Shown here one piece after another: positions 44,992 to 55,300 of a stretch of DNA of 64,000 nucleotides (within the stretch, counting starts at the first letter, position 1; each line of letters begins with the position of its first letter). Where the stretch lies: the NCBI RefSeq assembly GCF_030503435.1, contig NZ_JAUKPO010000019.1, positions 78,593-142,592 of the forward strand. The letters are read 5' to 3'. Origin of the DNA: Rhodocytophaga aerolata (GTDB lineage Bacteria > Bacteroidota > Bacteroidia > Cytophagales > 172606-1). A program made the translations under genes and the position numbers. The notes beneath the pieces were generated by a model. It was not told the origin of the DNA. It made no database searches and was given only the letters and a program-made list of their open reading frames with translations.

Positions 44992-45575
44992 TCACCCTTA
45001 AAGTGGGAAAATATCTGGAAAGGGTTGTATGAGAGAAAAAAAATAGTTTACCGCAGTTCACCTCACAGACAGTACCAGGCATGGCCGTTACCAGGCTTTA
45101 GGCGAGTAGAATTCTTTTGGCTTTATGAAACGTAAGGATCATGAATAACCTGGAAAGGTCTAGGACCTGGATTTTTTTAGCAGGATAGCCAGCCCATGCT
45201 TACCCGTTTGAAAACAGATGCCTCCCAAATTCTACAGCCCGATGATCTTACGAGACGTACACCAATAGTATACTACGTATACCTAAAAATGGGTATTGAC
45301 TTACTCCATACAATCCCGTATCTTTTCTAAACTTTTGTGCTTACCTATTTATTCTTTGCCAATATATCTGAGAAAGCATGCGACTTGTCAGCGGCATTAC
45401 AGGTAGCCAGTTATAACATCTACTGAATATATGCCTGTGCTGGGGTAGCGTATAAATGCTATGGATATATTCTTTACCAGAACACAGGGCCGAAAGTAAT
45501 AGAGAATCCCTGTCTGCGCGAAAAGCAGGCAAGCAATCAGATAAATAAACTTCCCATCTTAACTAATTAGAAGGT
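44992..45575. other. 584-nt divergent spacer
   Basis: Contains the sigma-operon promoter on the minus strand and the FAD-oxidase promoter on the plus strand. I see neither a clean TAnnTTTG element nor a gene-like frame. A small minus-strand frame at 45341-45532 is not convincing. Confidence 0.4.
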
Positions 45576-47384
45576 ATGTCCCCTACCACAAACTTACAAG
45601 CCAGCCTATCAAAAATCGGTGCCATGGCGAACGATGAACAAGCAGTGGATGAGTTAGTTGAATTACTTGCCACTACGCCCGCTGAAGCCCCTCTGGATGA
45701 AGAAGGCGACGAAACCCCGGAAGTAACGGGCCTTGTTGCATTTAGCAGTGAGGAATTTGATATCAAACATAATGAGTTCATCACGAATCCGGCGGGCACC
45801 TGGGAGTTTGCCAAGCCCGTTTCCATGCTGTTTCCCCATTCTTTGAAAGGCGTAGTCAACGCGGTACGTTATGCTGAGGAAAACCACTTGAAAATAAAAG
45901 GATTAGGTTCCCGCCATTCATTTTCGTTAGCCCCGGCAACCGATCATTGTTACATAGATCTGTCCAAAACCTTTACTTATTCGTTGGGCAAGCATAATGA
46001 AACGGTGCATAGCCTGGATCAGTCATCCCTGGATCTGTTAAAGGATGGCATCAGCAAAAAACAGCACTTTGATGCCCTGGGAGGCTTGACTATCCGCATG
46101 ATCAACCATATACTCTGCCCGGATAATAATAATGATATAGCCAGGTTTGGCCGCAAAAGAATGTATAATATGGGCGGAGGAGATGTACAAACGTTTGCCG
46201 GCGCCTTCTCTACCGGTACTCATGGCTCTGGGGGCAAATATTCTGCTTACCATGATATGATCCGCTCTATTCTCCTGGTGTCTTCCGAGGGAAAAGTCTA
46301 CCGTGTAGAACCTACAAATGGAATAACCGATCCGGATAAACACCAGCTCTATTATAACAACCATCCGGAAAAAGTTAAGGTACTGCTGATTCAGGATGAT
46401 GATAAATTTTATTCGTTGCTGGTCAGCATGGGGTGCTTCGGCATTATTTATTCTGCCATTATTGAGGTAGCGGAAATGACCCTGCTTCATGCCGACAACT
46501 ATTACTACCAGTCAGGATGGACGGCTAACCTGAAGCAAACATTACAAAAGCCGGTTCTGCCTGCCGACCCGGAAGAGGAATACTTTTACTACATTCAGCT
46601 TAACCCTTACAAACTGAAGCGTAAAAAAAACCCTTCCATTCTGGTGAAAGAAATAAAACCCAGCAATGTGCCCGGATCTGGAAAAAAAGAAACCAGAAGA
46701 AAAATCTGGCCATCTGTTTTTACGAATTGGCCGCTGAGTGTAAATCTGATCAGGCATATTACCAACTCGGGCCTGATGCCCAAAAAACGTATTATCGAAT
46801 CGGCCTTGCGCTCGCAGAATGACAATACCAGGAAAGGAAGAGGCTACACCGATATAGCCTATAAAATATGGAATGCCGGCAGTGGCAAAACCAAAAGCAT
46901 AGGCACAGGGATAGAAATTGCCTTTCCTGCCGAAGAAGCCCCGGAAGCCATAGACTTGCTGCTGGCTTGTATAGAAAAAGTGAGCAGCATGGGCAGAGGC
47001 TATTATTTAAATGCACCGATTGCCCTACGCTTTGTACGGCCCTCCAAGGCCTATCTTGCACCCAATTACCATACCTACCAGGGGAAACAGGTGGCCGAAT
47101 GGTGTTATGTTGAAATTCTGCGGGTAAATAGCAAGGCAGCAGAGGATGATAAAAAGGAACTGGAAATATTTACCCACCTGCAAACGATGATGTACCTGAA
47201 AGGGGGCAGACCGCACTGGGGCCTAAATTTCGGATTTCCTTTTACTGTAGAGCTGCTTCACAAGCTATATCCCAAATTCAATGAATGGCTTGCTGCCTAC
47301 CGGTTTTTTAATTTCAAGGGTACGTTCGAAAGTGAATTTACCCGCAAGGCAGGCCTGGACCCAATAGCGGCTCCGGTAGTGTAA
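45576..47384 (+). CDS. FAD-linked oxidase resembling sugar-1,4-lactone oxidases
   Basis: Flavoprotein of 602 aa of the vanillyl-alcohol-oxidase/D-arabinono-lactone-oxidase group. An unusual acidic N-terminal extension (residues 1-60, ELLATTPAEAPLDEEGDE) precedes the FAD-binding domain: HSLKGVVNAVRYAEENHLKI, GLGSRHSFS and the key GTHGSG loop (about residue 214) that holds the flavin. The C-terminal part matches the substrate-binding cap. No signal peptide. Substrate could be an aldonolactone or sugar alcohol. It is followed 256 nt later by a patatin-like phospholipase in the same direction. Confidence 0.8.
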   Translation: MSPTTNLQASLSKIGAMANDEQAVDELVELLATTPAEAPLDEEGDETPEVTGLVAFSSEEFDIKHNEFITNPAGTWEFAKPVSMLFPHSLKGVVNAVRYAEENHLKIKGLGSRHSFSLAPATDHCYIDLSKTFTYSLGKHNETVHSLDQSSLDLLKDGISKKQHFDALGGLTIRMINHILCPDNNNDIARFGRKRMYNMGGGDVQTFAGAFSTGTHGSGGKYSAYHDMIRSILLVSSEGKVYRVEPTNGITDPDKHQLYYNNHPEKVKVLLIQDDDKFYSLLVSMGCFGIIYSAIIEVAEMTLLHADNYYYQSGWTANLKQTLQKPVLPADPEEEYFYYIQLNPYKLKRKKNPSILVKEIKPSNVPGSGKKETRRKIWPSVFTNWPLSVNLIRHITNSGLMPKKRIIESALRSQNDNTRKGRGYTDIAYKIWNAGSGKTKSIGTGIEIAFPAEEAPEAIDLLLACIEKVSSMGRGYYLNAPIALRFVRPSKAYLAPNYHTYQGKQVAEWCYVEILRVNSKAAEDDKKELEIFTHLQTMMYLKGGRPHWGLNFGFPFTVELLHKLYPKFNEWLAAYRFFNFKGTFESEFTRKAGLDPIAAPVV

Positions 47385-47640
47385 AACAAGCTAAGTTGGG
47401 TGAAAAGCTAACCATTTCCATCCATCTATGCAGGCATATGGCAGCAGCCGAACGATCGTTTTTCCATACGCACTCATGCAGTTTGTAACGCGGCAAGTAG
47501 GTATTTATATCAGCCCACTCATTCACAGGTATTTTCTGTAGTAAACCCCTATAAAATATCATCATCTATGCTTCTTGTTCAACAGTGGGTGTAAAAAATT
47601 TAAGCACCACATGTAAGGAGAAGCCTTTCCACCAACTTCT

Positions 47641-48669
47641 ATGAAAAAGGTTTTAGCAATCGATGGCGGAGGAATACGAGGTATTATTCCCGGACAAGTA
47701 TTAATCGCTTTAGAAAAAAAACTAAAGAAACTATCAGGAAATCAGGAAGCACGCCTGGCCGACTATTTTGACTTCTTTGCCGGAACCAGTACTGGCGGAA
47801 TTCTGGCGTGTATCTACCTATGTCCTGCAGAAAATGATCCCCGGAGAGCTAAGTTTTCAGCCGAACAAGCCGTTGAGTTATATGTGAAGTATGGGCAAAA
47901 GATTTTCGATATTGCTTTGTGGAAAAGTATACAATCGGTAAACGGAACATTAGATGAGAAGTACGATGCCTCGGCCTTAGAAACGCTGCTGGCTCAATAC
48001 TTCCAGGATGTCCGGTTGAGCCAGCTGCTAAAGCCTTGTATTGTTACAGCCTATGATATTGACCGGAGAAAAGCCCATTTTTTCGCCCAGCATGACTTTG
48101 CAACACAGGGAGAGGGTGCCGACTTTTTTGTAAAAGATGTTTGCCGGGCCACATCAGCAGCGCCAACCTATTTTGAAGTAGCCCTTGTCAAATCATTGAG
48201 TAATGTTTCTTATGCATTAATTGATGGAGGCGTCTTTGTGAATAATCCCGCCTTAAGTGCTTACTCTGAGATCAGAAACTCTGCACAAAATCCTATAGCG
48301 AAAGATATGTTCATAGTTTCCCTAGGCACTGGCGATGTAAATGAACCGTTTAAGTATCATAAAGCCAAAAACTGGGGAGCCGTCGGCTGGATAAAACCGA
48401 TCATTGACATTATGATGTCTGGGGCTTCCGAAATTACGGATTATCATCTACGGAAGATGTTTGATGCCGTACAGCGGAGTGACCAGTATATCCGTATTCA
48501 ACCGGAACGGTTCAAGGATGCCAATCAGGAAATAGATGATGCTTCCCCGCAGAATATTAATGCCTTACTGGAAGTAGGCACCATTACAGCCGAAGATTGC
48601 AACAAGGAACTGGATAGAATTGCTGAGATCCTGATAGAAGATGGCCCGGACAGGGTGGAATTTTCTTAG
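47641..48669 (+). CDS. Patatin-like phospholipase
   Basis: Lipid acyl hydrolase of 342 aa using a Ser-Asp dyad. It opens with the oxyanion loop DGGGIRG (residues 8-14), then the nucleophile Ser50 in GTSTGG and Asp195 in IDGGVFVNNP. No signal peptide, so it acts in the cytoplasm or on the inner membrane. It resembles the patatin effectors of CBASS defence (CapV), but there is no CD-NTase or accessory gene in the window. Weak coupling to the upstream FAD oxidase (same direction, 256-nt gap). Confidence 0.88.
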   Translation: MKKVLAIDGGGIRGIIPGQVLIALEKKLKKLSGNQEARLADYFDFFAGTSTGGILACIYLCPAENDPRRAKFSAEQAVELYVKYGQKIFDIALWKSIQSVNGTLDEKYDASALETLLAQYFQDVRLSQLLKPCIVTAYDIDRRKAHFFAQHDFATQGEGADFFVKDVCRATSAAPTYFEVALVKSLSNVSYALIDGGVFVNNPALSAYSEIRNSAQNPIAKDMFIVSLGTGDVNEPFKYHKAKNWGAVGWIKPIIDIMMSGASEITDYHLRKMFDAVQRSDQYIRIQPERFKDANQEIDDASPQNINALLEVGTITAEDCNKELDRIAEILIEDGPDRVEFS

Positions 48670-49077
48670 AGTATACCTTACATAGCCTTCTTGTTCAGCG
48701 GGCCGCCTTGCAAGAAACTTCTGTGTCATACTCTGCTATAAGCCTGCATTTCTTTGTATAGGATTGCCTTTGTTTCAAGAAGGCGTGATTGTAAGTTACT
48801 GGGCTTATAGTGCATAAACATAGTATTATTTGTAACAAGATTCTGCAAACTCTTAAACTGATAGCTAATAAAGAATAGTATTATGCTTAAGTATAGGCAG
48901 TAAGGTAACGGATATGAACTAATTTACCCTTATATTGTTTAAATATTATAAATCTCAATGAATACTACATTAATTTCTACTATATGTAGTAAAAGTACTA
49001 TTTTCGAGCTAAAAAAAATATTTAGTTTACTAGTTTTGGTTTGTATCTAATTTTAGATTTACCTTTGTATTATACCT
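48670..49077. other. 408-nt spacer, very AT-rich toward its end
   Basis: After about 48850 the sequence becomes strongly AT-rich and runs into the promoter at 49035-49067. A short symmetrical CTAC...GTAG motif (near 48979-48991) could be an operator but is too small to be sure. No gene. Confidence 0.4.
49035..49067 (+). promoter_or_regulatory. Bacteroidota-type promoter at the head of the efflux region
   Basis: TACCTTTG (49060-49067) matches TAnnTTTG exactly, with TTTG at 49035-49038 (21-nt spacer) and another at 49040-49043 (16 nt). Transcription would begin near 49072, only about 5 nt before the ATG at 49078, so the first mRNA would be nearly leaderless. Confidence 0.6.
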
Positions 49078-49473
49078 ATGTATAAGCAAATTAAAACATA
49101 TTTATTACTAGTCGCTGCTGTTATCTTAACTGTATATACTTTGATATACAGTAACTCAACAGTTGCTTCCGAATATGTTGAAGAGGAGACTTATACACCC
49201 ATACATCAAGAAGTTAATAATTCAGGTTTTGCCTTCGAAGATTTAGCTTTAAATTTTTCAACTCCTATACACCCAGTTAAGGCAATCAAGCCTGAAACAG
49301 TAGTTTCGCATGCAAGTGAAAGAACAAGAATTCTTTTCCATTTACTTTCGCTAAGTGTTCTATATTTTGTTTTCAAAAGTAAGAGCCAGCGATTCGTTAC
49401 GGTCCGTAACTACTGCAAATCTTATTCTATTTTAATCCCCATCTTTATTTTTTGCAGGAAACTCGTTATTTGA
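49078..49473 (+). CDS. Small membrane protein ahead of the metal-efflux operon
   Basis: 131 aa, family not recognised. One N-terminal hydrophobic segment (residues 7-25), a polar middle rich in Glu/Thr/Pro (about 30-85) and two hydrophobic C-terminal segments (LLSLSVLYFVF, SILIPIFIF). Low-GC codon use like the efflux genes that follow. An exact promoter match ends 10 nt before the ATG. Position suggests a metal sensor or accessory subunit of the efflux system; that is inference only. Confidence 0.55.
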   Translation: MYKQIKTYLLLVAAVILTVYTLIYSNSTVASEYVEEETYTPIHQEVNNSGFAFEDLALNFSTPIHPVKAIKPETVVSHASERTRILFHLLSLSVLYFVFKSKSQRFVTVRNYCKSYSILIPIFIFCRKLVI

Positions 49474-49817
49474 GTTTTGCTTTCCGGCACTTTCTTAATT
49501 GATTTTATAAGCGTATATGGATATGCAAAGGTATTTTTGCATGCAAGCATCTAGGTATATACATCCACGCCTTATAGGAGCAATCTCTGCAAGTGTAACC
49601 TTCTCTGGCTGTAGAAACCGGTAACTGATTAGCTTCAGTATATCTACAGATCCCCTTTAGTTTTCACAACATTCATTTACTCAATTTCGGGTTATGCATT
49701 TTTCTAAAAATGTATACCAAGCATAGGTGTGTTTTACTATAGCTATGTATGGAAGTAGCCTGTTAAGGAAAATGCTGTTGCTGAGCCAATATTCTATTGA
49801 AATATTTTAACAATCTT
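49474..49817. other. 344-nt spacer before the TolC-like gene
   Basis: Holds the inverted repeat at 49523-49542, within which TATTTTTG (49532-49539) also fits the -7 promoter element. No gene-like frame. Confidence 0.4.
49523..49542. repeat. Short inverted repeat after the small membrane gene
   Basis: ATGCAAA (49523-49529) pairs with TTTGCAT (49536-49542) over a 6-nt loop, 50 nt past the stop at 49473. It could be an attenuator or an operator between the small gene and the efflux operon. Confidence 0.35.
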
Positions 49818-51098
49818 ATGTCATCGAAAGTATACTTTTTACTCCTGGTATGGTGGAGTACAGTGTTAATTAAGCCCACAATTCTACAAGCCCAACAGGA
49901 TACCACAACCATTCCTGAGATAGTCACTATTTCCTATGAGGAAGCAAAAGCCAGAATGATTAAGGAGAATTTACAACTCCTTGCTGCCCGATATGACATT
50001 AATATGTCAGAAGCACAGGCTGTACAAGCTAAACTATGGAATAATCCTTATCTGATATGGAATCAAGCAGCCTATAGTGTAGAAAAAAATGACTATTTCA
50101 ACTTTACCCGACAGGCACTAATTCAAATAGAGCAAGTATTTTCTATTGCAGGCAAGCATACCAATAGTGTAAAACTATCCAAGCTCAATGTAGAAATGAG
50201 CAAGCTTGCCCTAGAAGATGTAATGCGCAGTTTGCTATTAGAACTTGGAAATAGCTACGCTTCCTTGAATGCCTTGCAAGAACAAGATACCTTATATGGT
50301 ACGGTATTAAACAATGTAAATCAGCTTATTACAGCTTCTGAGCAACAGCAAAGGACTGGTGCATTGGCAGGAAATGAAGTAGTCCGGTTACGGTCAGAAT
50401 TAATTTCTATCCAAACACAGGCTTTGCAAAACCGGAATGAAATGGAGCAAGCTATGAGTGAGTTGCGCATCTTACTCAATCTGCCTTCTACGACATTCAT
50501 TCAAACAACAGAAGCTGTTAAAGTAGTTGAATCTTTACAACCCTTGCAGGATCTTATTGCCCTAGCTTTAGAGAGCCGTCCGGATTATAAGCTAAGTAAC
50601 CGCAGCATTGCTTATGAGTCAAGAAACTTAAAACTACAAAAATCTATCAGCGTGCCTGACATTAAGTTTGCCTATCAGCCATTTGATAGAGGTAGTAACT
50701 ATGTTCGTCCCTATGAAGGATTTAACATAGAAGCTCCTATTCCAATATTTGACCGGAATCAGGGACGTATTCAAGAATCAAAAGTCAAGATCAAACAAGC
50801 AAAGTCTAACAATCTATTGATAGAGAACAAGGTAACCAACGAAACTACCACTGCTTACTATCAACTGATCAATACACAGCGGGGAATAGAAAACTACTCC
50901 ACGCAATTTATTCAGCAATTAGAAGAACTGAATGTCAATGCAAACACCAATTATAATAGAAGAAACATTAGCATTTTAGAATTCATTGATCAGCAACGGA
51001 TTTATGTACAAACCAAAATTCAGCAAATTCAATTAATGAATCAATATAACCAATCAGTTAACCAATTGAATTTTAGTGTAGGTAGAGAGATATTTTAA
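49818..51098 (+). CDS. TolC-family outer-membrane efflux protein (CusC-like)
   Basis: Outer-membrane channel of a heavy-metal RND pump. 426 aa from the ATG at 49818, which gives a signal peptide (SSKVYFLLLVWWSTVLI...ILQAQ); the open frame seven codons longer begins with TTG. Two OEP repeats of long coiled-coil helices are visible, e.g. RMIKENLQLLAARYDINMSEA and the later ESKVKIKQAKSNNLLIENKV. It is followed 19 nt later by the adaptor and then the pump, so the three form one transport operon. Confidence 0.9.
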   Translation: MSSKVYFLLLVWWSTVLIKPTILQAQQDTTTIPEIVTISYEEAKARMIKENLQLLAARYDINMSEAQAVQAKLWNNPYLIWNQAAYSVEKNDYFNFTRQALIQIEQVFSIAGKHTNSVKLSKLNVEMSKLALEDVMRSLLLELGNSYASLNALQEQDTLYGTVLNNVNQLITASEQQQRTGALAGNEVVRLRSELISIQTQALQNRNEMEQAMSELRILLNLPSTTFIQTTEAVKVVESLQPLQDLIALALESRPDYKLSNRSIAYESRNLKLQKSISVPDIKFAYQPFDRGSNYVRPYEGFNIEAPIPIFDRNQGRIQESKVKIKQAKSNNLLIENKVTNETTTAYYQLINTQRGIENYSTQFIQQLEELNVNANTNYNRRNISILEFIDQQRIYVQTKIQQIQLMNQYNQSVNQLNFSVGREIF

Positions 51099-51117
51099 CG
51101 ATAAAAGATTAAAAGCC

Positions 51118-52227
51118 ATGAAAAAGATATTTTTAGTTCCAGTATTAGCTTTAATGATGGTAGCTTGTAATAAGCAAGAATCAACAGATCAGAAAGTGGA
51201 GAGCACCAAAGGAAATGATATAGCTCTTTCTGAAGAAAGTCTAGGATATACGACAGTTGATACAGTAGCCATGATTCCGGACAGTGATGAGTTTACGGTT
51301 GTGGGCGAAGTAAGCTTTGATGAAGACAATGTAGTAAGAGTGTTTCCTATAGTCAGTGGTAGTGTAGAGAATGTAAATGTTTCTCTAGGAGATTATGTGC
51401 AAAAAGGACAGTTACTTGCTACCATTATCAGTACAGATATCAGTACGTATCAGGGCGATTACAATATTGCCAAATCAAATTTTGAAGTAGCTGAGAAAAA
51501 CCTGAAACGTGCCAAAGAATTATTTGCAACCAATGTAATTTCTGAAAGAGATCTTACACAAGCGCAGAATGATTTTAATAATGCACAATCTGAGTATAGG
51601 AAAAGGAAGCAGATTCTTGAATTATACGGTGGTTCCTCACAAAACCTGGATGCTTTATACAAAGTGTTTGCTCCTAATAGTGGCTATATAGTAGAACGGA
51701 ATATTAACCAGGGCATGCAGATTCGTACCGATAATGCGTCCACCATGTTTACTATTTCTGATTTGAAAACAGTTTGGGTATGGGCCAATGTGTATGAAAG
51801 TGATCTTTCTAAAATCCATGAAGGAGACGAAGTAAAAGTAAAAACCATCGCCTATCCTGATAAAATGTTTACCGGCACAATCAAGAAAATAGGTACTATG
51901 CTTGATCCTGCCTCCCGGGTAATTAAAGTAAGAACAGAGCTAGACAACAAAGAAGGCTTACTTAAACCTGAGATGTTTGCTACGGTTATTATTTCTCCTA
52001 AAAGAGGTAACCAGGTATTGGCTGTGCCTACATCGGCTCTAGTTATTGAGAATAATGCTTTTTGGGTAATGAAAGAAACCAAAGAAAATACTTTCTCAAA
52101 AGTTAAAATCAAGCCTGGTAAGACCATTCAAAATTACACCATCGTCCATGAAGGTTTAAAGCCGGGTGATCGGATCGTAAGCGAAGGAGCTTTATTTCTT
52201 ACAACAGCTTATAACAATCAGCTTTAG
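51118..52227 (+). CDS. RND periplasmic adaptor lipoprotein (CusB-like)
   Basis: Membrane-fusion protein linking the inner-membrane pump to the TolC-like channel. 369 aa with a lipoprotein signal MKKIFLVPVLALMMVAC (Cys17). Domains in the usual order: beta-barrel strand, lipoyl half (VFPIVSGSVENVNVSLGDYVQKG), alpha-hairpin (residues about 120-165), second lipoyl half (VFAPNSGYIVERNINQGMQI) and beta-barrel (VWVWANVYESDLSKIHEGDEV). No N-terminal metal-binding His/Met cluster as in CusB proper. Confidence 0.92.
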   Translation: MKKIFLVPVLALMMVACNKQESTDQKVESTKGNDIALSEESLGYTTVDTVAMIPDSDEFTVVGEVSFDEDNVVRVFPIVSGSVENVNVSLGDYVQKGQLLATIISTDISTYQGDYNIAKSNFEVAEKNLKRAKELFATNVISERDLTQAQNDFNNAQSEYRKRKQILELYGGSSQNLDALYKVFAPNSGYIVERNINQGMQIRTDNASTMFTISDLKTVWVWANVYESDLSKIHEGDEVKVKTIAYPDKMFTGTIKKIGTMLDPASRVIKVRTELDNKEGLLKPEMFATVIISPKRGNQVLAVPTSALVIENNAFWVMKETKENTFSKVKIKPGKTIQNYTIVHEGLKPGDRIVSEGALFLTTAYNNQL

Positions 52228-52303
52228 TGACTCTTGGTGAATAAGCCATCAGCTGGCCACCAATATGCTCACGTTTCATTATTCACTATTATTATTTGAA
52301 TTC

Positions 52304-55300
52304 ATGAATAAATTTATAGGAAAGATTATATCTTTTTCCCTCAAAAATAAAGCATTTATTATAGTTACTACACTTATCGTAGTGGGCTTGGGTGTGCGTG
52401 CCTTTTTAAATACGCCTATTGAAGCTTTTCCAGATGTAATTAATACACGTGTGGTAGTAATTACCCAGTGGCCAGGCAGAAGCGCCGAAGAATTGGAAAA
52501 GTTTGTTACTATTCCCATTGAAACAGAGATGAACGTAGTTCCTAAAAAAACAAGCCTGCGTTCTATTTCTCTGTATGGATTATCTGTAGTAACGATGATC
52601 TTTGATGATGATGTAGAAGATTTCTATGCCCGTCAAATGGTTTCCAATCAACTACGAAGTGTAGTATTACCCGATGGAGCAGAAGCGGAAGTGCAGCCTC
52701 CCACAGGCCCTACTGGTGAAATATTCCGCTATACCTTGGATGGAAAGGGTAAAACAGTACGTGAACTGAAAGAAATCCAGGATTGGGTGATTGACAAACG
52801 TATTAAAGCTGTTCCAGGTGTAGCGGATGTTATCAGCTTTGGTGGAGAGGTTAAGACTTTTGAAGTGACCCTGGATCCCAGTAAACTGGCTGCCTTCAAT
52901 TTTACCCCCGAAGATGTGTTCAAAACCTTGAATGAAAATAATGCCAATGTTGGGGGAGATGTGGTAGAAAAAAGTGCCCAGGCATATTTAGTACGGGGTA
53001 TTGGTATGGTAAAAGATGTGCAGGACATTAAAAATATTATTGTTCAAAATATCAATGGAACGCCCATTTTTATCAAAGATGTAGCAGACGTACAGATGTC
53101 TTTCCGTCCTAGGATGGGTAAGGTAGGTAGAGATGCACAAAGTGATGTGGTAGAAGGTATAGTGCTATTAAGAAGAGGCGAAAATCCAAGCCAGGTTCTG
53201 AAAGATCTGAATGCTAGAATAACAGATTTAAACGAAAGAGTACTGCCTGAAGGCGTTAAAATAAGTACATTTTATGATAGAACAACCCTAGTGAACCATA
53301 CCACACATACGGTGATGGAAAACTTGATCATGGGCGTTTTACTGGTAACTTTTATATTATCTATATTCCTGGCAGATTGGCGTACTACCTTTATTGTGGC
53401 AATTATAATTCCGCTGGCTCTACTTTTTGCCTTTATATGTATGGAGTTAAAGGGTATGTCGGCTAATCTGCTCTCCATTGGTGCTATTGACTTTGGTATA
53501 ATTGTAGACGGTGCCGTAGTTATGGTAGAGGGAATCTTTGTGTACCTGGCACATAAACAACACCATTTAGGCAAAGAGCGATTCAACCTAATTTCGAAAA
53601 TGGGAATGGTAAAAAGAGTTTCCATAGAAATGGGTAAACCTATCTTCTTTTCTAAGCTGATTATCATTACTGCCTTAATTCCAATATTCGCTTTCCAGAA
53701 AGTAGAAGGTAAAATGTTCTCACCATTGGCCTATACTATGGGGTTTGCTCTGTTAGGTGCGTTGATTTTTACCCTTACTTTGGTACCATTGTTATGTAAA
53801 ATGTTACTAAACAAAAACGTACGGGAAAAAGACAATCCACTAGTAAAATTTTTGGAGAACATCTACCGTCCGTCTTTAGATTGGGCTATGAGAAAACCTA
53901 AATTAAGTGTGGGTCTATCTGTTGGCTTATTAGCCATTAGTCTGGTAATCGCCGCTGGCATAGGTACAGAATTTTTACCCCAGATGAATGAAGGTTCTAT
54001 CTACGTACGAGCTAGTATGCCACAAAGTATTTCCTTCTCCAAAGCAAATGAGTTATCAGAAGAAATGCGGCAGATATTCCGTCCGTATCCTGAAGTGCGG
54101 GGTGTAATCTCACAAAATGGCCGCCCAAATGATGGTACTGATCCAACAGGTTTCTTTAATGTCGAGTTTTTTGTAGATCTGTATTCTAAGGATGACTGGG
54201 AAAGAGATGTTACGAAAGATGAGATCATAAAAGATATGCAGACCAAACTGGAAAAGAAGTTTCCGGGGGTTATTTTTGGTTTTTCCCAGCCTATTTCAGA
54301 TAACGTACAAGAAGCCGTTTCGGGTGTAAAAGGAGAAATGGCCATTAAAGTGTCCGGAGAGGATTTTACAGTGCTAGAACGTAAAGCAGATTCCATACGG
54401 ACTATCATGAGTAAGATTGAAGGGGTAAAAGACTTAGGTATTTTTAAAAGCCTTGGGCAACCTGAACTTCGTATCGAATTAGATCATATTAAGATGGCAC
54501 GTTATGGAGCTCATGTATCTGAAGCAGAAGATATCATAGAAATGGCAGTAGGAGGTAAAGCAGCCTCTACGTTATATGAAGGTGAAAGAAGATTTGATAT
54601 TCGTGTACGCTTTTCTCCCGAATTCCGTAGTTCTGAACAGGAAATTGGTAAACTGTTGATTCCAACAACAAATGGCACTAAAATTCCATTACGCGAGCTA
54701 GCTGACATTAAACTCACTACTGGTCCTGCTTTTGTTTACCGCGAGGGTAACCAACGATTTGTTCCTATTAAATTCTCTGTTCGTGAACGCGATTTAGGAA
54801 GTACCATTAAAGAAGCACAGGACAAAGTAAGTCAGGCGGTGAAATTAGACAAAGGATATGATATTACCTGGCACGGTGAATTTGAAAATCAAGTAAGGGC
54901 TACTAATCAATTAAAGGTTGTAGTGCCTATTTCGATTGCTCTCATATTTGTGTGGCTATTCATTATGTTCAATTCTGCCAAAGATGCAGGTATTGTACTG
55001 ATGAACGTACCTTTTGCCTTAATCGGCGGAATTTTAGGGTTATACCTCACAGGAATGAATTTTAGTATTTCAGCTGGTGTTGGGTTTATCGCTCTGTTTG
55101 GCGTTTGCGTACAAAATGGGGTAATTCTCGTCTCGGTATTTAATAAGAACGTGCAGGATGGAATGGAATTATTGCCCGCTATCAAAGAAGGCGCTCTTAC
55201 CCGTGTGCGGCCGGTAGTTATGACCGCATTAATGGCGGGGCTTGGGTTACTTCCAGCAGCTCTTTCTACAGGAATTGGTTCTGAAAGTCAACGGCCTTTG

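Noticed and set aside
47641..48669. CBASS defence system around the patatin gene
   Set aside because: No CD-NTase, ubiquitin-like transfer or other accessory gene in the window.
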